Assembly: GCF_004331435.1 (NCBI RefSeq)
Contig: NZ_SJKA01000002.1
Location: 717,637-781,636, forward strand
Direction of reading: 5' to 3'
Source of the DNA: Kribbella sindirgiensis
GTDB lineage: Bacteria; Actinomycetota; Actinomycetes; Propionibacteriales; Kribbellaceae
Length of the DNA: 64,000 nucleotides
Below, piece after piece: positions 8,027 to 18,400 of this stretch. Below the pieces are notes generated by a model. The model made no database searches, was not told where the DNA came from, and worked only from the letters and a program-made list of their open reading frames with translations. Within the stretch, counting starts at the first letter, position 1; every line of letters begins with the position of its first letter. The position numbers were made by a program, and so were the translations under genes.

Positions 8027-8560
8027 GTGCAGGATGTCGAAACCTTCGCCGCCGCGTTGCAACGGGTACGTCGGCACGCGGGCCTGAGCTACCGCCAACT
8101 CGCGGACCGTGCGCACTACTCGCATCCGCACCTGATCCGCGCGACCAGCGGCAAGCACCTGCCGGCCTGGGAGGTCGCCGCCGCCTACCTGACCGGCTGC
8201 GGAGTCCCGGCAGATCTGATGCCGCTCTGGCACCGGCGGTGGGAAGAGGCGAGCCGCGATCCGCGCGACATCGTCAGCCTGCTGGAGAGCGCGGAAAACC
8301 TGCAGGACCTGGGAGCCGCAGTCGCTGCGCTCGCGCGACCGCGTTCGCTGCGGGCGCTGGAGCAGGAGACCGGGATCCCCCGGGCGACGATCCAGGCCTG
8401 GTTCCAGGGCACCCGCCGCCCCGGCCCGGACCGCCTCGACCAACTGGTCCGCGCGATCGGAGCAACCCCCGCCCAACGCACAGCCGTCGCCGCCACCGTC
8501 CACCGACTGAGCGCCGAGCAGGTCAGCTCCGGAAGACTGAGGCCGGTGCGCGCGGCGTGA
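8027..8560 (+). CDS. two-HTH DNA-binding regulator (XRE-like)
   Basis: A 177-residue regulator with two helix-turn-helix modules. The first (about 5-65) is XRE-like: FAAALQRVRRHAGLSYRQLADRA, then HLIRATSGKHLPAWEVAAAYLTGCG. The second (about 105-160) reads LRALEQETGIPRATIQAWFQGTRRP. Such proteins are common in actinobacteria and often act as phase- or stress-linked repressors. I choose GTG 8027 over ATG 8015 because the predicted -10 box covers the ATG, making a leaderless message likely. Its 3' end overlaps the convergent spermidine-synthase-like gene by 38 bases. Confidence 0.8.
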   Translation: MQDVETFAAALQRVRRHAGLSYRQLADRAHYSHPHLIRATSGKHLPAWEVAAAYLTGCGVPADLMPLWHRRWEEASRDPRDIVSLLESAENLQDLGAAVAALARPRSLRALEQETGIPRATIQAWFQGTRRPGPDRLDQLVRAIGATPAQRTAVAATVHRLSAEQVSSGRLRPVRAA

Positions 8561-9329
8561 GGTAGCCCTCCGCGTCGGTCAGTGGTGCCGCCTTGCCCGC
8601 GAGCTCCTGCAACGGCATCACGTCGTACGGCGGTTGCGCCCGCCGACCCGCGTCCACCAGATCGGGCACCGGCTGCCGCGACGCGACCATGATGACGTTC
8701 CCGAATCCCTTGCCCCGCAGGATCTTCCGCTCGGCGAGCACAACCCCCGCCCCGATCGAGTCCGCAACGGTCGCCGCCGTACGCCGGATGAACGGCAGCC
8801 CGGCCTTCCCGTCGATCAGGTTCGCGATCAGCACCCCGGTCGGCCGCAGTACCCGCGCGCACTCCGCGAAGAACTCGGCCGTCACCAGGTTCGCCGGGAC
8901 CGCCTCGTGCTCGAACGCGTCCAGGATCACCAGATCCATCGAGTCGTCGTACAACTCGGTGATCCCGGCCCGCCCACTCACCGGCCGGACCTTGATCCCG
9001 GACCGTTTCGGCAACGGCAGCGCCTCGCGGACGAACTCGGTCAGGTCCTCGTCCGGTTCGAGCACGATCTGCCGCGACCGCGGCCGCGTCACGGCGACGT
9101 ACCGCGGCAGACTCAGCGCGGCGCCGCCGACGTGCACCACCGCGACCGGCTGACGCCGTGGCGCGACCGCGTCCACGACGTCGCCGATCCGGCGCATGTA
9201 CTCGAAGGACAGGTGGCCCGGGTCCGCCAGATCGACCTGTGACTGCGGCGATCCGTCGACCCGCAGCACGAAGGTCCCGTCGGCTTGCGCCTCGACCGCG
9301 GCGAGCCCGGAGGCAGTCCTACGTTCCAC
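8523..9329 (-). CDS. spermidine-synthase-like methyltransferase-fold protein
   Basis: A 268-residue protein with the Rossmann core of spermidine synthases: YMRRIGDVVDAV, AVVHVGGAALSLPRYVAV (glycine loop), IVLEPDEDL (acidic residue after strand 2) and DLVILDAFEHEAVPANLVTAEFFAECARVL. Stand-alone actinobacterial members of this family mostly lack a proven aminopropyltransferase activity, so the name describes a fold. No membrane segments are seen, unlike the fused transporter forms. It ends in overlap with the HTH regulator gene. Confidence 0.8.
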   Translation of the reverse strand: MERRTASGLAAVEAQADGTFVLRVDGSPQSQVDLADPGHLSFEYMRRIGDVVDAVAPRRQPVAVVHVGGAALSLPRYVAVTRPRSRQIVLEPDEDLTEFVREALPLPKRSGIKVRPVSGRAGITELYDDSMDLVILDAFEHEAVPANLVTAEFFAECARVLRPTGVLIANLIDGKAGLPFIRRTAATVADSIGAGVVLAERKILRGKGFGNVIMVASRQPVPDLVDAGRRAQPPYDVMPLQELAGKAAPLTDAEGYLTPRAPASVFRS

Positions 9330-9345
9330 CTGCCCATCTTGTCAG

Positions 9346-10473
9346 CTACTTGGCTTCGCGTTCTTCCGCGACCGCGATGTCGGTGTTGTCGGTGAACAGC
9401 CCGTCGATCCCGGCCTTGCGGTACGCCGCGATCTCGCCGAACAGGTTGCCCGAGTCCGACGCCACCGCGGAGCTGTCGAAGTCGGCCGGGAGGAAGCTGT
9501 TCTCGACCCGGAACGTGTACGGGTGCACGACCAGCCCGGCCTTGTGCGCGTCCGCGACCAGCGCGGTCGGCTTCCCGAGCTTGCCGGTCGCGTCGAGCGG
9601 GATGACCTGGTCCTTCGACGGTCCGACACCAGCGGCGTACGTCGCGACCTCGCGCAGGCCCTTGGCGCTGACGATATCGGCGTACGTGCGCTTGTCACCG
9701 GAGACCACGAAGTCGTACGGCGCACCGCTCGCGCTGGTCAGCTGCACCAGCGGGACACGGAGCTCCTTGTGCAGCGCCTTCAGGTTCGAGACCTCGAAGG
9801 ACTGGACGAACACCTTCGCTCCGGGGCGGTTCAGACCGTTGCGGTTCAGCGTCCGCACCAGCGCCGGCTCGAGCGCGAGACCCTGCTGCTGGAAGTACGT
9901 CGGGTGCTTGGTCTCCGGGTAGATCCCGATCGGCCGGCCGAGTTCCTTGGACAGCCGCTTGCTGAGGTCGATCACCTCCTGGAAGGTCGGGATCTGGTAG
10001 TGCCCGTTGAACACGGTGTTGTGCTGCCGGACCGCCGGGATCCGCTCGACCGCGCGCAGCGTCTTCAGCTCGGCCAGCGTGAAGTCCTCGGTGAACCAGC
10101 CGGTCACCGCGACGCCGTCGAGCAGCTTGGTCTTCTTGCGGTCCTTGAACTCGGGGTGGTTCGCGACGTCCGTCGTACCGCCGATCTCCGGCTCGTGCCG
10201 GGCCACCAGCACCCGGTCCTTGGTGGTGACCAGGTCCGGCTCGATGAAGTCGGCGCCCATCCGGGCGGCCAGTTCGTACGACGCCAGCGTGTGCTCGGGG
10301 CGGTACCCGGAGGCCCCGCGATGGCCGACGATGACGAAGTCGTCGTGCTTCTCCGCCTGGACCGCGCTGCCGGTGGCGGGTGCCGACTCCGGCAGGGCCT
10401 GCGGTACGACGACGGCCGCGGCCACCGCGAGGGCCGAGGCGGCGACCGGCAGCAGCCGGCTGGACAGCTTCAT
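9346..10473 (-). CDS. glpQ: secreted glycerophosphodiester phosphodiesterase
   Basis: This 375-residue enzyme hydrolyses glycerophosphodiesters to glycerol-3-phosphate and an alcohol, outside the cell. A signal peptide (about 1-30) is followed by the GDPD TIM barrel. Catalytic and metal residues are visible: HRGASGYRPEHT (catalytic His), FIEPDLVTTKD (metal Glu/Asp), RHEPEI (second catalytic His) and YPETKHP. The length is typical of periplasmic/secreted GlpQ. TTAGGAGA seven bases before the ATG supports the start. It is divergent from mdh, with about 190 bases between them. Confidence 0.92.
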   Translation of the reverse strand: MKLSSRLLPVAASALAVAAAVVVPQALPESAPATGSAVQAEKHDDFVIVGHRGASGYRPEHTLASYELAARMGADFIEPDLVTTKDRVLVARHEPEIGGTTDVANHPEFKDRKKTKLLDGVAVTGWFTEDFTLAELKTLRAVERIPAVRQHNTVFNGHYQIPTFQEVIDLSKRLSKELGRPIGIYPETKHPTYFQQQGLALEPALVRTLNRNGLNRPGAKVFVQSFEVSNLKALHKELRVPLVQLTSASGAPYDFVVSGDKRTYADIVSAKGLREVATYAAGVGPSKDQVIPLDATGKLGKPTALVADAHKAGLVVHPYTFRVENSFLPADFDSSAVASDSGNLFGEIAAYRKAGIDGLFTDNTDIAVAEEREAK

Positions 10474-10601
10474 CCGATTCTCCTAACAAGTCAGGGGACT
10501 GGGAGTCACCTTCGGGCACCGCACCGGCCCCGCGACGTACGCCGGATGACCGTACGGTGAACGATCCATCGAGATGTGAGGTATTAGCTACTGCCCCAGC
10601 G

Positions 10602-10630
10602 TTGGGCAGAGACGGCTGGCTTGCTAGCGT
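10602..10630 (+). promoter_or_regulatory. predicted mdh promoter
   Basis: TTGGGC (10602-10607) and TAGCGT (10625-10630) are separated by 17 bases. The predicted leader is about 30 bases and carries GCGAGGAG before the GTG start at 10667. Confidence 0.6.
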
Positions 10631-10666
10631 CCGAAGCACACAAATCTGATCAGCGAGGAGCGCGTC

Positions 10667-11659
10667 GTGAGCACTACGCCGGTGAAGGTGGCCGTTACCG
10701 GGGCCGCAGGGAATATCGGGTACAGCCTGCTGTTCCGGATCGCGAGCGGAGCGCTGCTCGGGCCGGACACCCCGGTGGAGCTGCGGCTGCTGGAGATCAC
10801 CCCGGCGCTGAAGGCGCTCGAGGGCGTCGTGATGGAGCTCGACGACAGCGCGTTCCCGACGCTGGCCGGGATCGAGATCGGCGACGACCCGAACGTCGTC
10901 TTCGACGGGGTCAACGTCGCGCTGCTGGTGGGCGCGCGGCCGCGGACCAAGGGCATGGAGCGCGGCGACCTCCTGGAGGCGAACGGCGCGATCTTCACCG
11001 TCCAGGGCAAGGCGCTGAACGACCACGCCGCCGACGACATCCGGATCACCGTCACCGGCAACCCGGCGAACACCAACGCGCTGATCGCGAAGAGCAACGC
11101 CCCCGACATCCCGGCCGAGCGGTTCTCGGCGCTGACCCGGCTCGACCACAACCGGGCGCTGGCGCAGCTGGCGAAGAAGACCGGCACGCACGTCACGGAC
11201 CTGAAGAAGCTGACGATCTGGGGCAACCACTCCGCGACGCAGTACCCGGACATCTTCCACGCCGAGGTGGCCGGCAAGAACGCGGCCGAGGTCGTCAACG
11301 ACCAGGCCTGGATCGAGAACGACTTCCTGCCGACCGTGCAGAAGCGCGGCGCGGCGATCATCGAGGCCCGCGGCGCGTCGTCGGCGGCCTCAGCCGCGGC
11401 CGCCACGATCGACCACACCCGCGACTGGCTGAAGGGCTCCGCCGAGGGCGACTGGCTGTCGATGGCGGTCGTCTCCGACGGTTCGTACGACGTCCCGGAG
11501 GGCCTGATCTCCTCGTTCCCGGTAACCACCAAGGACGGCAACTGGGAAATCGTCCAGGGCCTGGAGATCAACGAGTTCTCGCGCGGCAAGATCGACGCGT
11601 CGACCGCCGAGCTCGGCGAGGAGCGCGACGCCGTGAAGGACCTCGGCCTGATCGGCTGA
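10667..11659 (+). CDS. mdh: malate dehydrogenase
   Basis: This 330-residue NAD-dependent enzyme interconverts malate and oxaloacetate in the TCA cycle, in the cytosol. The N-terminal dinucleotide fold has [17 protein letters not shown]. Substrate and catalytic elements follow: [15 protein letters not shown] (mobile loop arginines), [22 protein letters not shown] (Asp and Arg) and [16 protein letters not shown] (proton-relay His). This is the cytosolic-type MDH of about 330 residues found in actinobacteria. The GTG start follows GAGGAG. Confidence 0.96.
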   Translation: MSTTPVKVAVTGAAGNIGYSLLFRIASGALLGPDTPVELRLLEITPALKALEGVVMELDDSAFPTLAGIEIGDDPNVVFDGVNVALLVGARPRTKGMERGDLLEANGAIFTVQGKALNDHAADDIRITVTGNPANTNALIAKSNAPDIPAERFSALTRLDHNRALAQLAKKTGTHVTDLKKLTIWGNHSATQYPDIFHAEVAGKNAAEVVNDQAWIENDFLPTVQKRGAAIIEARGASSAASAAAATIDHTRDWLKGSAEGDWLSMAVVSDGSYDVPEGLISSFPVTTKDGNWEIVQGLEINEFSRGKIDASTAELGEERDAVKDLGLIG

Positions 11660-11797
11660 ACCGAAGAAACACAGAGGGTCACTCAGACGGCTTGAGCGAA
11701 CCTTCAAGAAGAAGAGCAAAGAAGAAAGATCAAGTAAAGAAGAGATTCAGGGTGTTTGCCGGCCTCAGCGGTCAACCGTGGGTCTGCCTGGCCGCCA

Positions 11798-11835
11798 AAG
11801 CCAGCCACCACTGGGTTATTGGTGGTGGCTGGCTT
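11798..11835. terminator. strong hairpin downstream of mdh
   Basis: The arms AAGCCAGCCACCAC (11798-11811) and its exact complement (11822-11835) flank a 10-base loop. It is convergently placed between mdh and the first subtilase gene, so it may act for either strand. The left arm recurs at 12088-12101, which would allow an alternative pairing. Confidence 0.55.
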
Positions 11836-11890
11836 CGCGTTGAGATCATCGGGTTCGTACGCCGGAGCGAACAGGCCGCGGGAAGCGGGG

Positions 11891-11934
11891 TTGGGGAGGA
11901 TTTTCCACCCGATTCGGCACGTAATCCTCCCCAG
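11891..11934. repeat. short palindromic repeat, family 3, copy 1
   Basis: The arms GGGGAGGATT (11893-11902) and AATCCTCCCC (11923-11932) are perfect complements. The string TTGGGGAGG.TTTTCCACC and a following CCCGAT.CGG..CTCCCCA pattern recur at 52483-52548, where the arms differ but still pair. Confidence 0.4.
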
Positions 11935-12120
11935 ATCCGGTCGTTCACCCACGACCCGGAGCTTCTTCGTCACGAACGCCGACTGTGGTACGGACCTACC
12001 CGGTGAGGTCGTGGTATCCAGGACCCCGATCTCGTTTCGATCCAGCCGACGGCAGGCCGACACCGCATTAGTCTTGTTGCCGACCGAAAGCCAGCCACCA
12101 CCGGCAGCTCTTTCTTTACA

Positions 12121-15100
12121 TCACCGCAGGTCGTAGGCGGCGATGATGGTTTGGGTGGTGGTGTTTCCCGTGGCGTCGGTGGTGGTGGCGCGTAGGGAGA
12201 TGGTTTTGCCGGGTGGGGTTGGGAAGATTGCTTTGGTGCCGGTGAGTGGGGCCTGGTGCCAGGTTTTGCCGGCGTTGTCGGAGTAGTCGATCTTCAGCTT
12301 TGCCACCGCGCCGCCTTTGATCTCGTACAGCAGGACGGTGACCGGTTTGCGTTCCATCGTGTTGTTGCCGTCGAGCTCCGGGCGGAACGCTACGGTGCGG
12401 ATCGGAACCGCTGCCTGGTCCGCCGACGACGTGAATGTCGCCTCCAGGTCCACCCGGGTCGAGAACGGCGAGACCGCCTGCGTACCGGTCGTGACCAGCT
12501 TGTACGTCGCCTTACCGGCCGGCTGATCCGTGACGCCGATACTCCCGAACCTGTCCGTGGACCCGATCTCGGTCCCGTCCCGGTAGAGCGTCGTACTCCC
12601 CGTCCGCGAAATGAACCCAGTGTGCCCGTCAGCATCGGTGAGACCGTACAGCGAGACGTTGAGCGCATCCGCCGACCGCGTCGCGGCGTACACCGACGGC
12701 ACGAACACCGCCGCGTTCCACCGCTCCTGGTAGTACCGGCCGGCCTTGTACAGCACCGGCTTCCCCTCCAGGCTCCACTTCGGGAACGGGAGGTCCGCGC
12801 CGTCCGTGTCCTCCTCGGTCCGTCCGGCCCAGCCGTACTGCGTGTCGTCGAGGTAGTACCGGATCGTCCGCGGTACGTCGACGCGGATGACGCGGGCCCA
12901 GCCGCCGCCACCGTCCGGCATCACGGGGTGCAGCATCTTGAACACCCGGGGATCCACGGTCTTGCTGACCGTACTGTCCACCGTCGCGAGGTCGGCCTGC
13001 TTCACCTGCCGGTCGAATCCGGTGGGGAACTCGCCCGGGAAGTAGTTCGCGATCCCGTACAGGTACGGCGTGTTCGTGAACAGCCCGTCCGCGCCCGGCA
13101 CACCCCACTGGGACGTGACGTGCCCGGTCAGCTCGGCCGCGGACAGCTTCGGCCCGGTGCTGTACGTGTACATCGTCCCGGACAGGAAGCCGCCCGCGGA
13201 GTAGATGTACGTGCTGTCCTTGATCTTCCGGTCGAAGCCGATGTCCGAGTTGGCCTGCTTCGCGTCCGCCTTCGGCACCGACGTGGTGACCGGCTTCGCC
13301 TTCCGCGCGTCGAGGACGACGGTCTGATCCGAGGTGAGCTTCACGCTGGGCGCGGTCAGGATGAAGAAGATCCAGTCCTCCGGTCCGCGCTCGAACTCCT
13401 GGAACTGGTCGACCATGTACTCGCCCTGCGGCAGCCTGAGGGTCACCGTCCCGGTCTCGTCCGGCGAGTACAGGTCGTGCATGTCGTTGTCGATGCCGGT
13501 CAGCGACATCGGGTAGTCCGGGTCCGGTGCGCCGTCGGGCCGGATCAGCTTGACGGTCAGGTTGTACGTCGGACCTTCCTTGTCCACACCCACCGGTACG
13601 ACGACCGTCTGGCCGCCTCCCGTGGCGGTGATGCGACCGCTGAACAGCCCGTCCGCGCCACCGAGTGCCGTGTCCGACGTCGCCTGCACGGACGCCGTAC
13701 CGCCGGCCGGGACGGTCACCGAGTCGGCGCTCAGCTTCAGCGCACCGGCCGGAGCCGCCGTACCGTCAGGCCCGTTCAGCACCGACGTCAGCGACAGCGT
13801 GACCGCGGTCTCGCCGAGGTTGCGGAACGTCACGTCGCGCGTCACCGGCTGGTCGTCGGAATGCGGGTACGTCGCCTTCCCGAACGACACGCTGCCGGAC
13901 TCGGTGACCACGGTCTGCTTGATCGCCGTGGTCAGGTCGATCCGGCCTGCGCCCTGCTGGAACGACGTCTGGCCGGCCGCGACCTTCGCCGAACCCATCA
14001 ACGCCGCCTTCACCTCGGCCGGCGTCCAGGACGGGTGCTCCTGCAGCAGAATCGCGGCAGCGCCGGCGGTGTGCGGCGTCGCCATCGACGTACCGGAGAG
14101 CCGCAGGTACTTGTCGCCAACCGGTTCACCGATCGACGAGTCCTTCGACTTCGCCGCCACGATGTCCGTACCCGGCGCGGTGACGTCCGGCTTGAGCGCG
14201 CTGTCCCCGACGCGCGGCCCGCGGCTCGAGGTCGGGTTGAGCTGGTCCTGCTTGGTCACGTTGCCGACGGTCAGCGCCGCGTCCGCGCTTCCGGGCGAGC
14301 TGATCGTCCCGTCCCCCGGACCTTCGTTGCCAGCGGCAATCACAAACAGCGTGCCGGACTGCGCGGTCAGCCGGTTCACGGCCTCCTCGACCGGGTCGAG
14401 CTCCGGCGTGTCCTGGCCGCCGATGCTGAGGTTGACGATCTTCGCCTTGACCTCGTTCGCGGCCCATTCCATACCGGCCAGGATCGCGGACTCCTCGCAG
14501 CCGTAGACCTCACAGATCTTGCCGTCGTAGATGCGCGCGTCCGGTGCAACGCCCTTGTAGCGCCCGTCCGACGCGGCGCCGGTGCCGGCGATCGTCGATG
14601 CGACGTGCGTACCGTGGCCGACCACGTCGTCCGCGGACTCCGTGGTGAAGTTCTTCTCCCCCGCGACCTGCGTCGCGAGATCCGGATGGGTCGCGTCGAC
14701 ACCTGAGTCGAGCACCGCGACCGACACCCCCTTGCCGGTGTACCCGGCCTGCCACGCGGCCGGTCCACCGATCTGCGGGACCGACTGGTCCAGCAGCAAC
14801 TTCCGCCTGCCGTCCAGCCACAGCTTGCTGAACCCGGCCGACGACATGAACGCCTTGGCGTTGCTCTTGCTGACCTTCATCGCCGCGCCGCTGATCGACG
14901 GCAACTGCCGCGTGACCCGCGTTCCGGACGGTACGGCGCGCTTCGCGGTGCCGGCGTACGTCGTCAGCACCGGGATCGTGCTCGTCGACGCATCGTCGTA
15001 CCCGTCCTTGACCAGCTGCACGACGTCGAACAGCCGGCGATCGATCCGGCCGTCCCCCACTGCCTTGTAGACGTCGGCCGGGATCACGTAGGCGTGGTCC

Positions 15101-15357
15101 CGGATCCGGTAGGTGTTGAAGCCGACGTGCTCCCGGCCGGCGGCGGGCTCGACCGTCGCCTTGGTGATGTCACCGCCGGCCAGCCGCACCCGGTCGCCGG
15201 TGATCAGCGTGACGCTGACGTCCTTGCCACCGGTTGCCGGCTGAGCAGCAGGTGCTACCGACGCCGCGTGCGCCGGTGTCAGCACCCCGACAGCAAGGCC
15301 CGCGACCGCCAGTACGGCGATCGCGGGCTTTCCTCTGCGCGTAGATCTCGAACTCAC
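12121..15357 (-). CDS. secreted subtilisin-family (S8) serine protease 1
   Basis: A 1078-residue secreted protease. A signal peptide (about 1-31, ending THAHA-like PAHA) and a propeptide-like region of about 160 residues precede the S8 catalytic domain (about 190-480). The triad is complete: Asp217 in VAVLDSGVD, His248 in GHGTHVAST and Ser424 in GTSMATPH; the oxyanion Asn lies in FVIAAGNEGPG. About 600 further residues form beta-rich domains ending in a probable Ig-like module (YSDNAGKTW). The start is GTG 15357. It lies 70 bases downstream of a paralogue on the same strand. Its role is probably extracellular protein degradation. Confidence 0.93.
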   Translation of the reverse strand: MSSRSTRRGKPAIAVLAVAGLAVGVLTPAHAASVAPAAQPATGGKDVSVTLITGDRVRLAGGDITKATVEPAAGREHVGFNTYRIRDHAYVIPADVYKAVGDGRIDRRLFDVVQLVKDGYDDASTSTIPVLTTYAGTAKRAVPSGTRVTRQLPSISGAAMKVSKSNAKAFMSSAGFSKLWLDGRRKLLLDQSVPQIGGPAAWQAGYTGKGVSVAVLDSGVDATHPDLATQVAGEKNFTTESADDVVGHGTHVASTIAGTGAASDGRYKGVAPDARIYDGKICEVYGCEESAILAGMEWAANEVKAKIVNLSIGGQDTPELDPVEEAVNRLTAQSGTLFVIAAGNEGPGDGTISSPGSADAALTVGNVTKQDQLNPTSSRGPRVGDSALKPDVTAPGTDIVAAKSKDSSIGEPVGDKYLRLSGTSMATPHTAGAAAILLQEHPSWTPAEVKAALMGSAKVAAGQTSFQQGAGRIDLTTAIKQTVVTESGSVSFGKATYPHSDDQPVTRDVTFRNLGETAVTLSLTSVLNGPDGTAAPAGALKLSADSVTVPAGGTASVQATSDTALGGADGLFSGRITATGGGQTVVVPVGVDKEGPTYNLTVKLIRPDGAPDPDYPMSLTGIDNDMHDLYSPDETGTVTLRLPQGEYMVDQFQEFERGPEDWIFFILTAPSVKLTSDQTVVLDARKAKPVTTSVPKADAKQANSDIGFDRKIKDSTYIYSAGGFLSGTMYTYSTGPKLSAAELTGHVTSQWGVPGADGLFTNTPYLYGIANYFPGEFPTGFDRQVKQADLATVDSTVSKTVDPRVFKMLHPVMPDGGGGWARVIRVDVPRTIRYYLDDTQYGWAGRTEEDTDGADLPFPKWSLEGKPVLYKAGRYYQERWNAAVFVPSVYAATRSADALNVSLYGLTDADGHTGFISRTGSTTLYRDGTEIGSTDRFGSIGVTDQPAGKATYKLVTTGTQAVSPFSTRVDLEATFTSSADQAAVPIRTVAFRPELDGNNTMERKPVTVLLYEIKGGAVAKLKIDYSDNAGKTWHQAPLTGTKAIFPTPPGKTISLRATTTDATGNTTTQTIIAAYDLR

Positions 15358-15427
15358 TGCCTCACCCCAAATGTCGGTTGTCTGCGCAACTCGTAGAACG
15401 CGACAACCGGCCCCCGGGGTTGCGTGC

Positions 15428-18400
15428 TCAGCCCAACCCGTACGACCTGATTACGGTCAGGTCCGTTACGTTGCCCGAACCGTCGACCAGATGCGACCGC
15501 AACGAGACCGACTGCCCGGCCGGTGTCGCGAAGATCGCCTTGTACCGGCCGTGACCGATCGGCGCGACAGCGGCGTTCTTCCAGGTCTTGCCGTCGTCGC
15601 CGGACACCTGGACCGTCAGCTTGCGGATCACCGGCAGCTGCTGCCCGGCCTGCGGGTCCACCACGACGGGCAGGACCGTGACCGGCTTGCGCTCGGCCAC
15701 GTTGTGGACGTCCACCGTGGGCTGGTAGCGGATACCCAGCAGCGGCAGCCTGGTCGCCGCCGACGTGGCCGCCGAGCTGAACGTCCACCGCAGATCGGTC
15801 CGGGTGGCGAACGGGCTCTTCGACTGTGTCTGCGTCGACTCCAGCGTGTACGTCGTCTTCGCCGCGGGCAGCTCGGATGCCTCGACGTACCCGAAGAACG
15901 GCGACTCGGCGACGACCTTCCCGTCCTGGATCAGCTTGCTGGACTCGGAATCGGTGGCGATGAACCCACCGTTCCCGTCCGCGTCACCCAGGCCGTAGGC
16001 CGACAGGAACAGGAAGTTCCCTTCGCGGACCGCCGCGTCCGGCGCGATCGAGAACGCCGCCGCGTTGAATCGCTCGTCGTACGACTTGCCGGCCCGGTAC
16101 TCCTTCGACGGCGACATGAGCCGGCTGATCGTCTGCGGGAACGGGTCCTCCGGGTCGGTGCTCGGGATGATCTCGTCGATCTCGGTCCGCCACGTGGCCG
16201 GCTTGGCGTCGACGTACGCCGTCAGGGTCAGCGGGGCCTTGCCGTACGTCAGCCCGACCGCCCAGCCGCCGTTCATCCCCGGCCCGCTGCCGAACACGAT
16301 CCGCTCGTGCTCCCGGTCGCTCGTGGCGTTGACGGTCTGCTGGAGCGTGGCCTGCTCCTTCGCCTGCACGTTGCGCACGAACCCGGTCGGGAACACGCCC
16401 GGGAACGTGTTGACCTGACCGACGACGTACGGCGAATTGCTGAACGAGCCGTCGGCGTCCGGCTTCGCCCACTGCGACGCGACATGGCCGGTGAACTGCT
16501 CCTGCGGCAACACCGACGATCCCACCTGCGCGGAGTAGATCGCCCCGAATCCGAACGACAGGTTGGCGGAGCTCAGTCCGTACCGGCCGTCCGCGGACGT
16601 CCGGTCGAATCCGACGTCGGCGAGCGCGGCCTCCGCGCCTGGCTGCGGCACGGTCACCTTCACCGGCTTCGTCGTCCGCGCGTCGAACACCACCGTGGTG
16701 TCCTCGGCGAGCTTGATCGACGGCTGCACGAGCCCGTAGCTGGCGAAGCTGCCGTCCGCCTGCTCGACGAACTGACTGCTCTGCACCAGGTACTCGCCCT
16801 TCAGCAGGCGCGTCGTCAGCGAGTCGGTTCCGTCGCCGAGGAACTGGAACAGGCTCCGGTCCATCGCGAACAGCACGCCGTCGAACTGGGCCGGCTTTCC
16901 GTCCGCACCGATCGCCTTCAGGGTGAGGTTGTAGCTCTCCTTCTCCTTGTTCACACCGATCGCCGACGTGACGCTGACGTCGCCCGCGCCCGCGGTGAGG
17001 CGGCCGGAGTACGTGCCGTCCGGGCCGTCGTGCTTGGTGTTCGAGGTCGCCTGGACGGTGGCGGTGCCGCCCGCCGGGACCGTGACTGTGGTTGCACTCA
17101 GCTTGAGCGCGTCCGCCGGAGCAGCGCTGCCGTCCGGTCCGGTCAACGTCGCGGCCAGGTTGAGCGTCACCGCCTGGTCGCCGAGGTTGCGGTACGTCAC
17201 GGCCTTGGTGACGGGTACGTCGTCGTCGTGCGGCCAGACCGCCGTACCGAACGAGACGTTGCCGGGCTCGGCGATCACGGTCTGTTTGATGCCCTTGGCA
17301 ACATCCACCCGGCCGGCGCCCTGCTCGAACGCGGTCTGCTCCGCGGCCGGCTTGGCCGAACCCATCAGCGCGCCCTTGAGCTCGGCGGCCTTCCAGTTCG
17401 GGTGTTCCTGCGCGAGGATCGCGGCCGATCCGACCACGTGCGGCGTCGCCATCGACGTACCGTCGAGGCGCAGGTAGTCCTCGCCGACGGGTTCGCCGAT
17501 GATCGAGTCCTTCGCCTTCGCGGCGACGATCGAGACACCGGGGGCGCTGATGTCCGGCTTCACGGCCCCGTCGCCGACCCGCGGGCCGCGGCTGGAGAAG
17601 TCGGCCAGCTGGTTCTGCTTGTCGACCGCGCCGACGGTGAGCGCGGCGTCCGCGCTGCCCGGCGAGCCGATGGTCTGCTCACCCGGGCCCTCGTTGCCGG
17701 CGGCGATCACGAACAGGGTGCCGGTCTGCGCGGTCAGCCGGTTCACCGCCTCCTCGAGCGGGTCGATCCCCGGTGTGTCGGTGCCGCCGAGGCTCAGGTT
17801 GACGACCTTGGCCTTCACCTCGGTCGCGGCCCATTCCATCCCGGCCAGGATCGCGGAGTCTGGGCAGCTGCCGAAGTCGTCACAGACCTTGCCGTCGTAC
17901 AGGCGGGCGTCCGGCGCCACGCCCTTGTACTTGCCGCTCGACGCGGCCGCCGTACCGGCGATCGTCGAGGCGACGTGCGTACCGTGACCGAAGTGGTCGC
18001 CGTCGGGCGAGTCGGTGAAGTTCTTGCCGCCGGCCACCTGGGTGGCGAGGTCGGGGTGCGTCTTGTCGATCCCGGTGTCGAGGACCGCGACCGGGATCCC
18101 CTTGCCGGTGTAGCCCGCCTGCCACGCGGTCGGCGCGCCGATCTGCGGGACCGAATGGTCCAGCGTGACCTTGCGCTTGCCGTCGAGCCAGATCTTGTCG
18201 ATCCCGGCCCCGTCCAGCACCTTGGAGTCCTTCGTGACCTTCAGCGCAGCGCCGTTGATGACGGGCAACTGCCGCGAGACGGTCGCTCCCGGAATCGCCG
18301 CGCGCTTCTGCGCCTTGCCGGTGTACGTGACGATCAGCGGCAGCGTGTCCCTCGAGTTGGCCCCGTACCCGTCCTTGATCAGCGCTGTCACGTCGAACAG

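Larger units (their letters stand above)
11660..12120. other. 461-base intergenic region with hairpins and a direct repeat
   Basis: No gene is supported here. 11704-11750 is an A/G-rich tract. A 14-bp perfect hairpin lies at 11798-11835. A second, 10-bp hairpin (11893-11932) resembles a sequence at 52483-52548. The 15-mer AAAGCCAGCCACCAC occurs at 11797-11811 and again at 12087-12101. An open frame of 119 codons on the - strand (11704-12063) has no ribosome site and spans both hairpins, so I do not call it. Confidence 0.6.

Noticed and set aside
11704..12063. 119-codon frame on the - strand in the mdh-subtilase gap
   Set aside because: It crosses two perfect hairpins and a direct repeat, lacks a ribosome site and ends in a poly-purine-derived tail; better explained as intergenic repeat DNA.
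12256..14706. 816-codon open frame antisense to the first subtilase
   Set aside because: Same GC-bias shadow; the - strand has an intact S8 triad and signal peptide.
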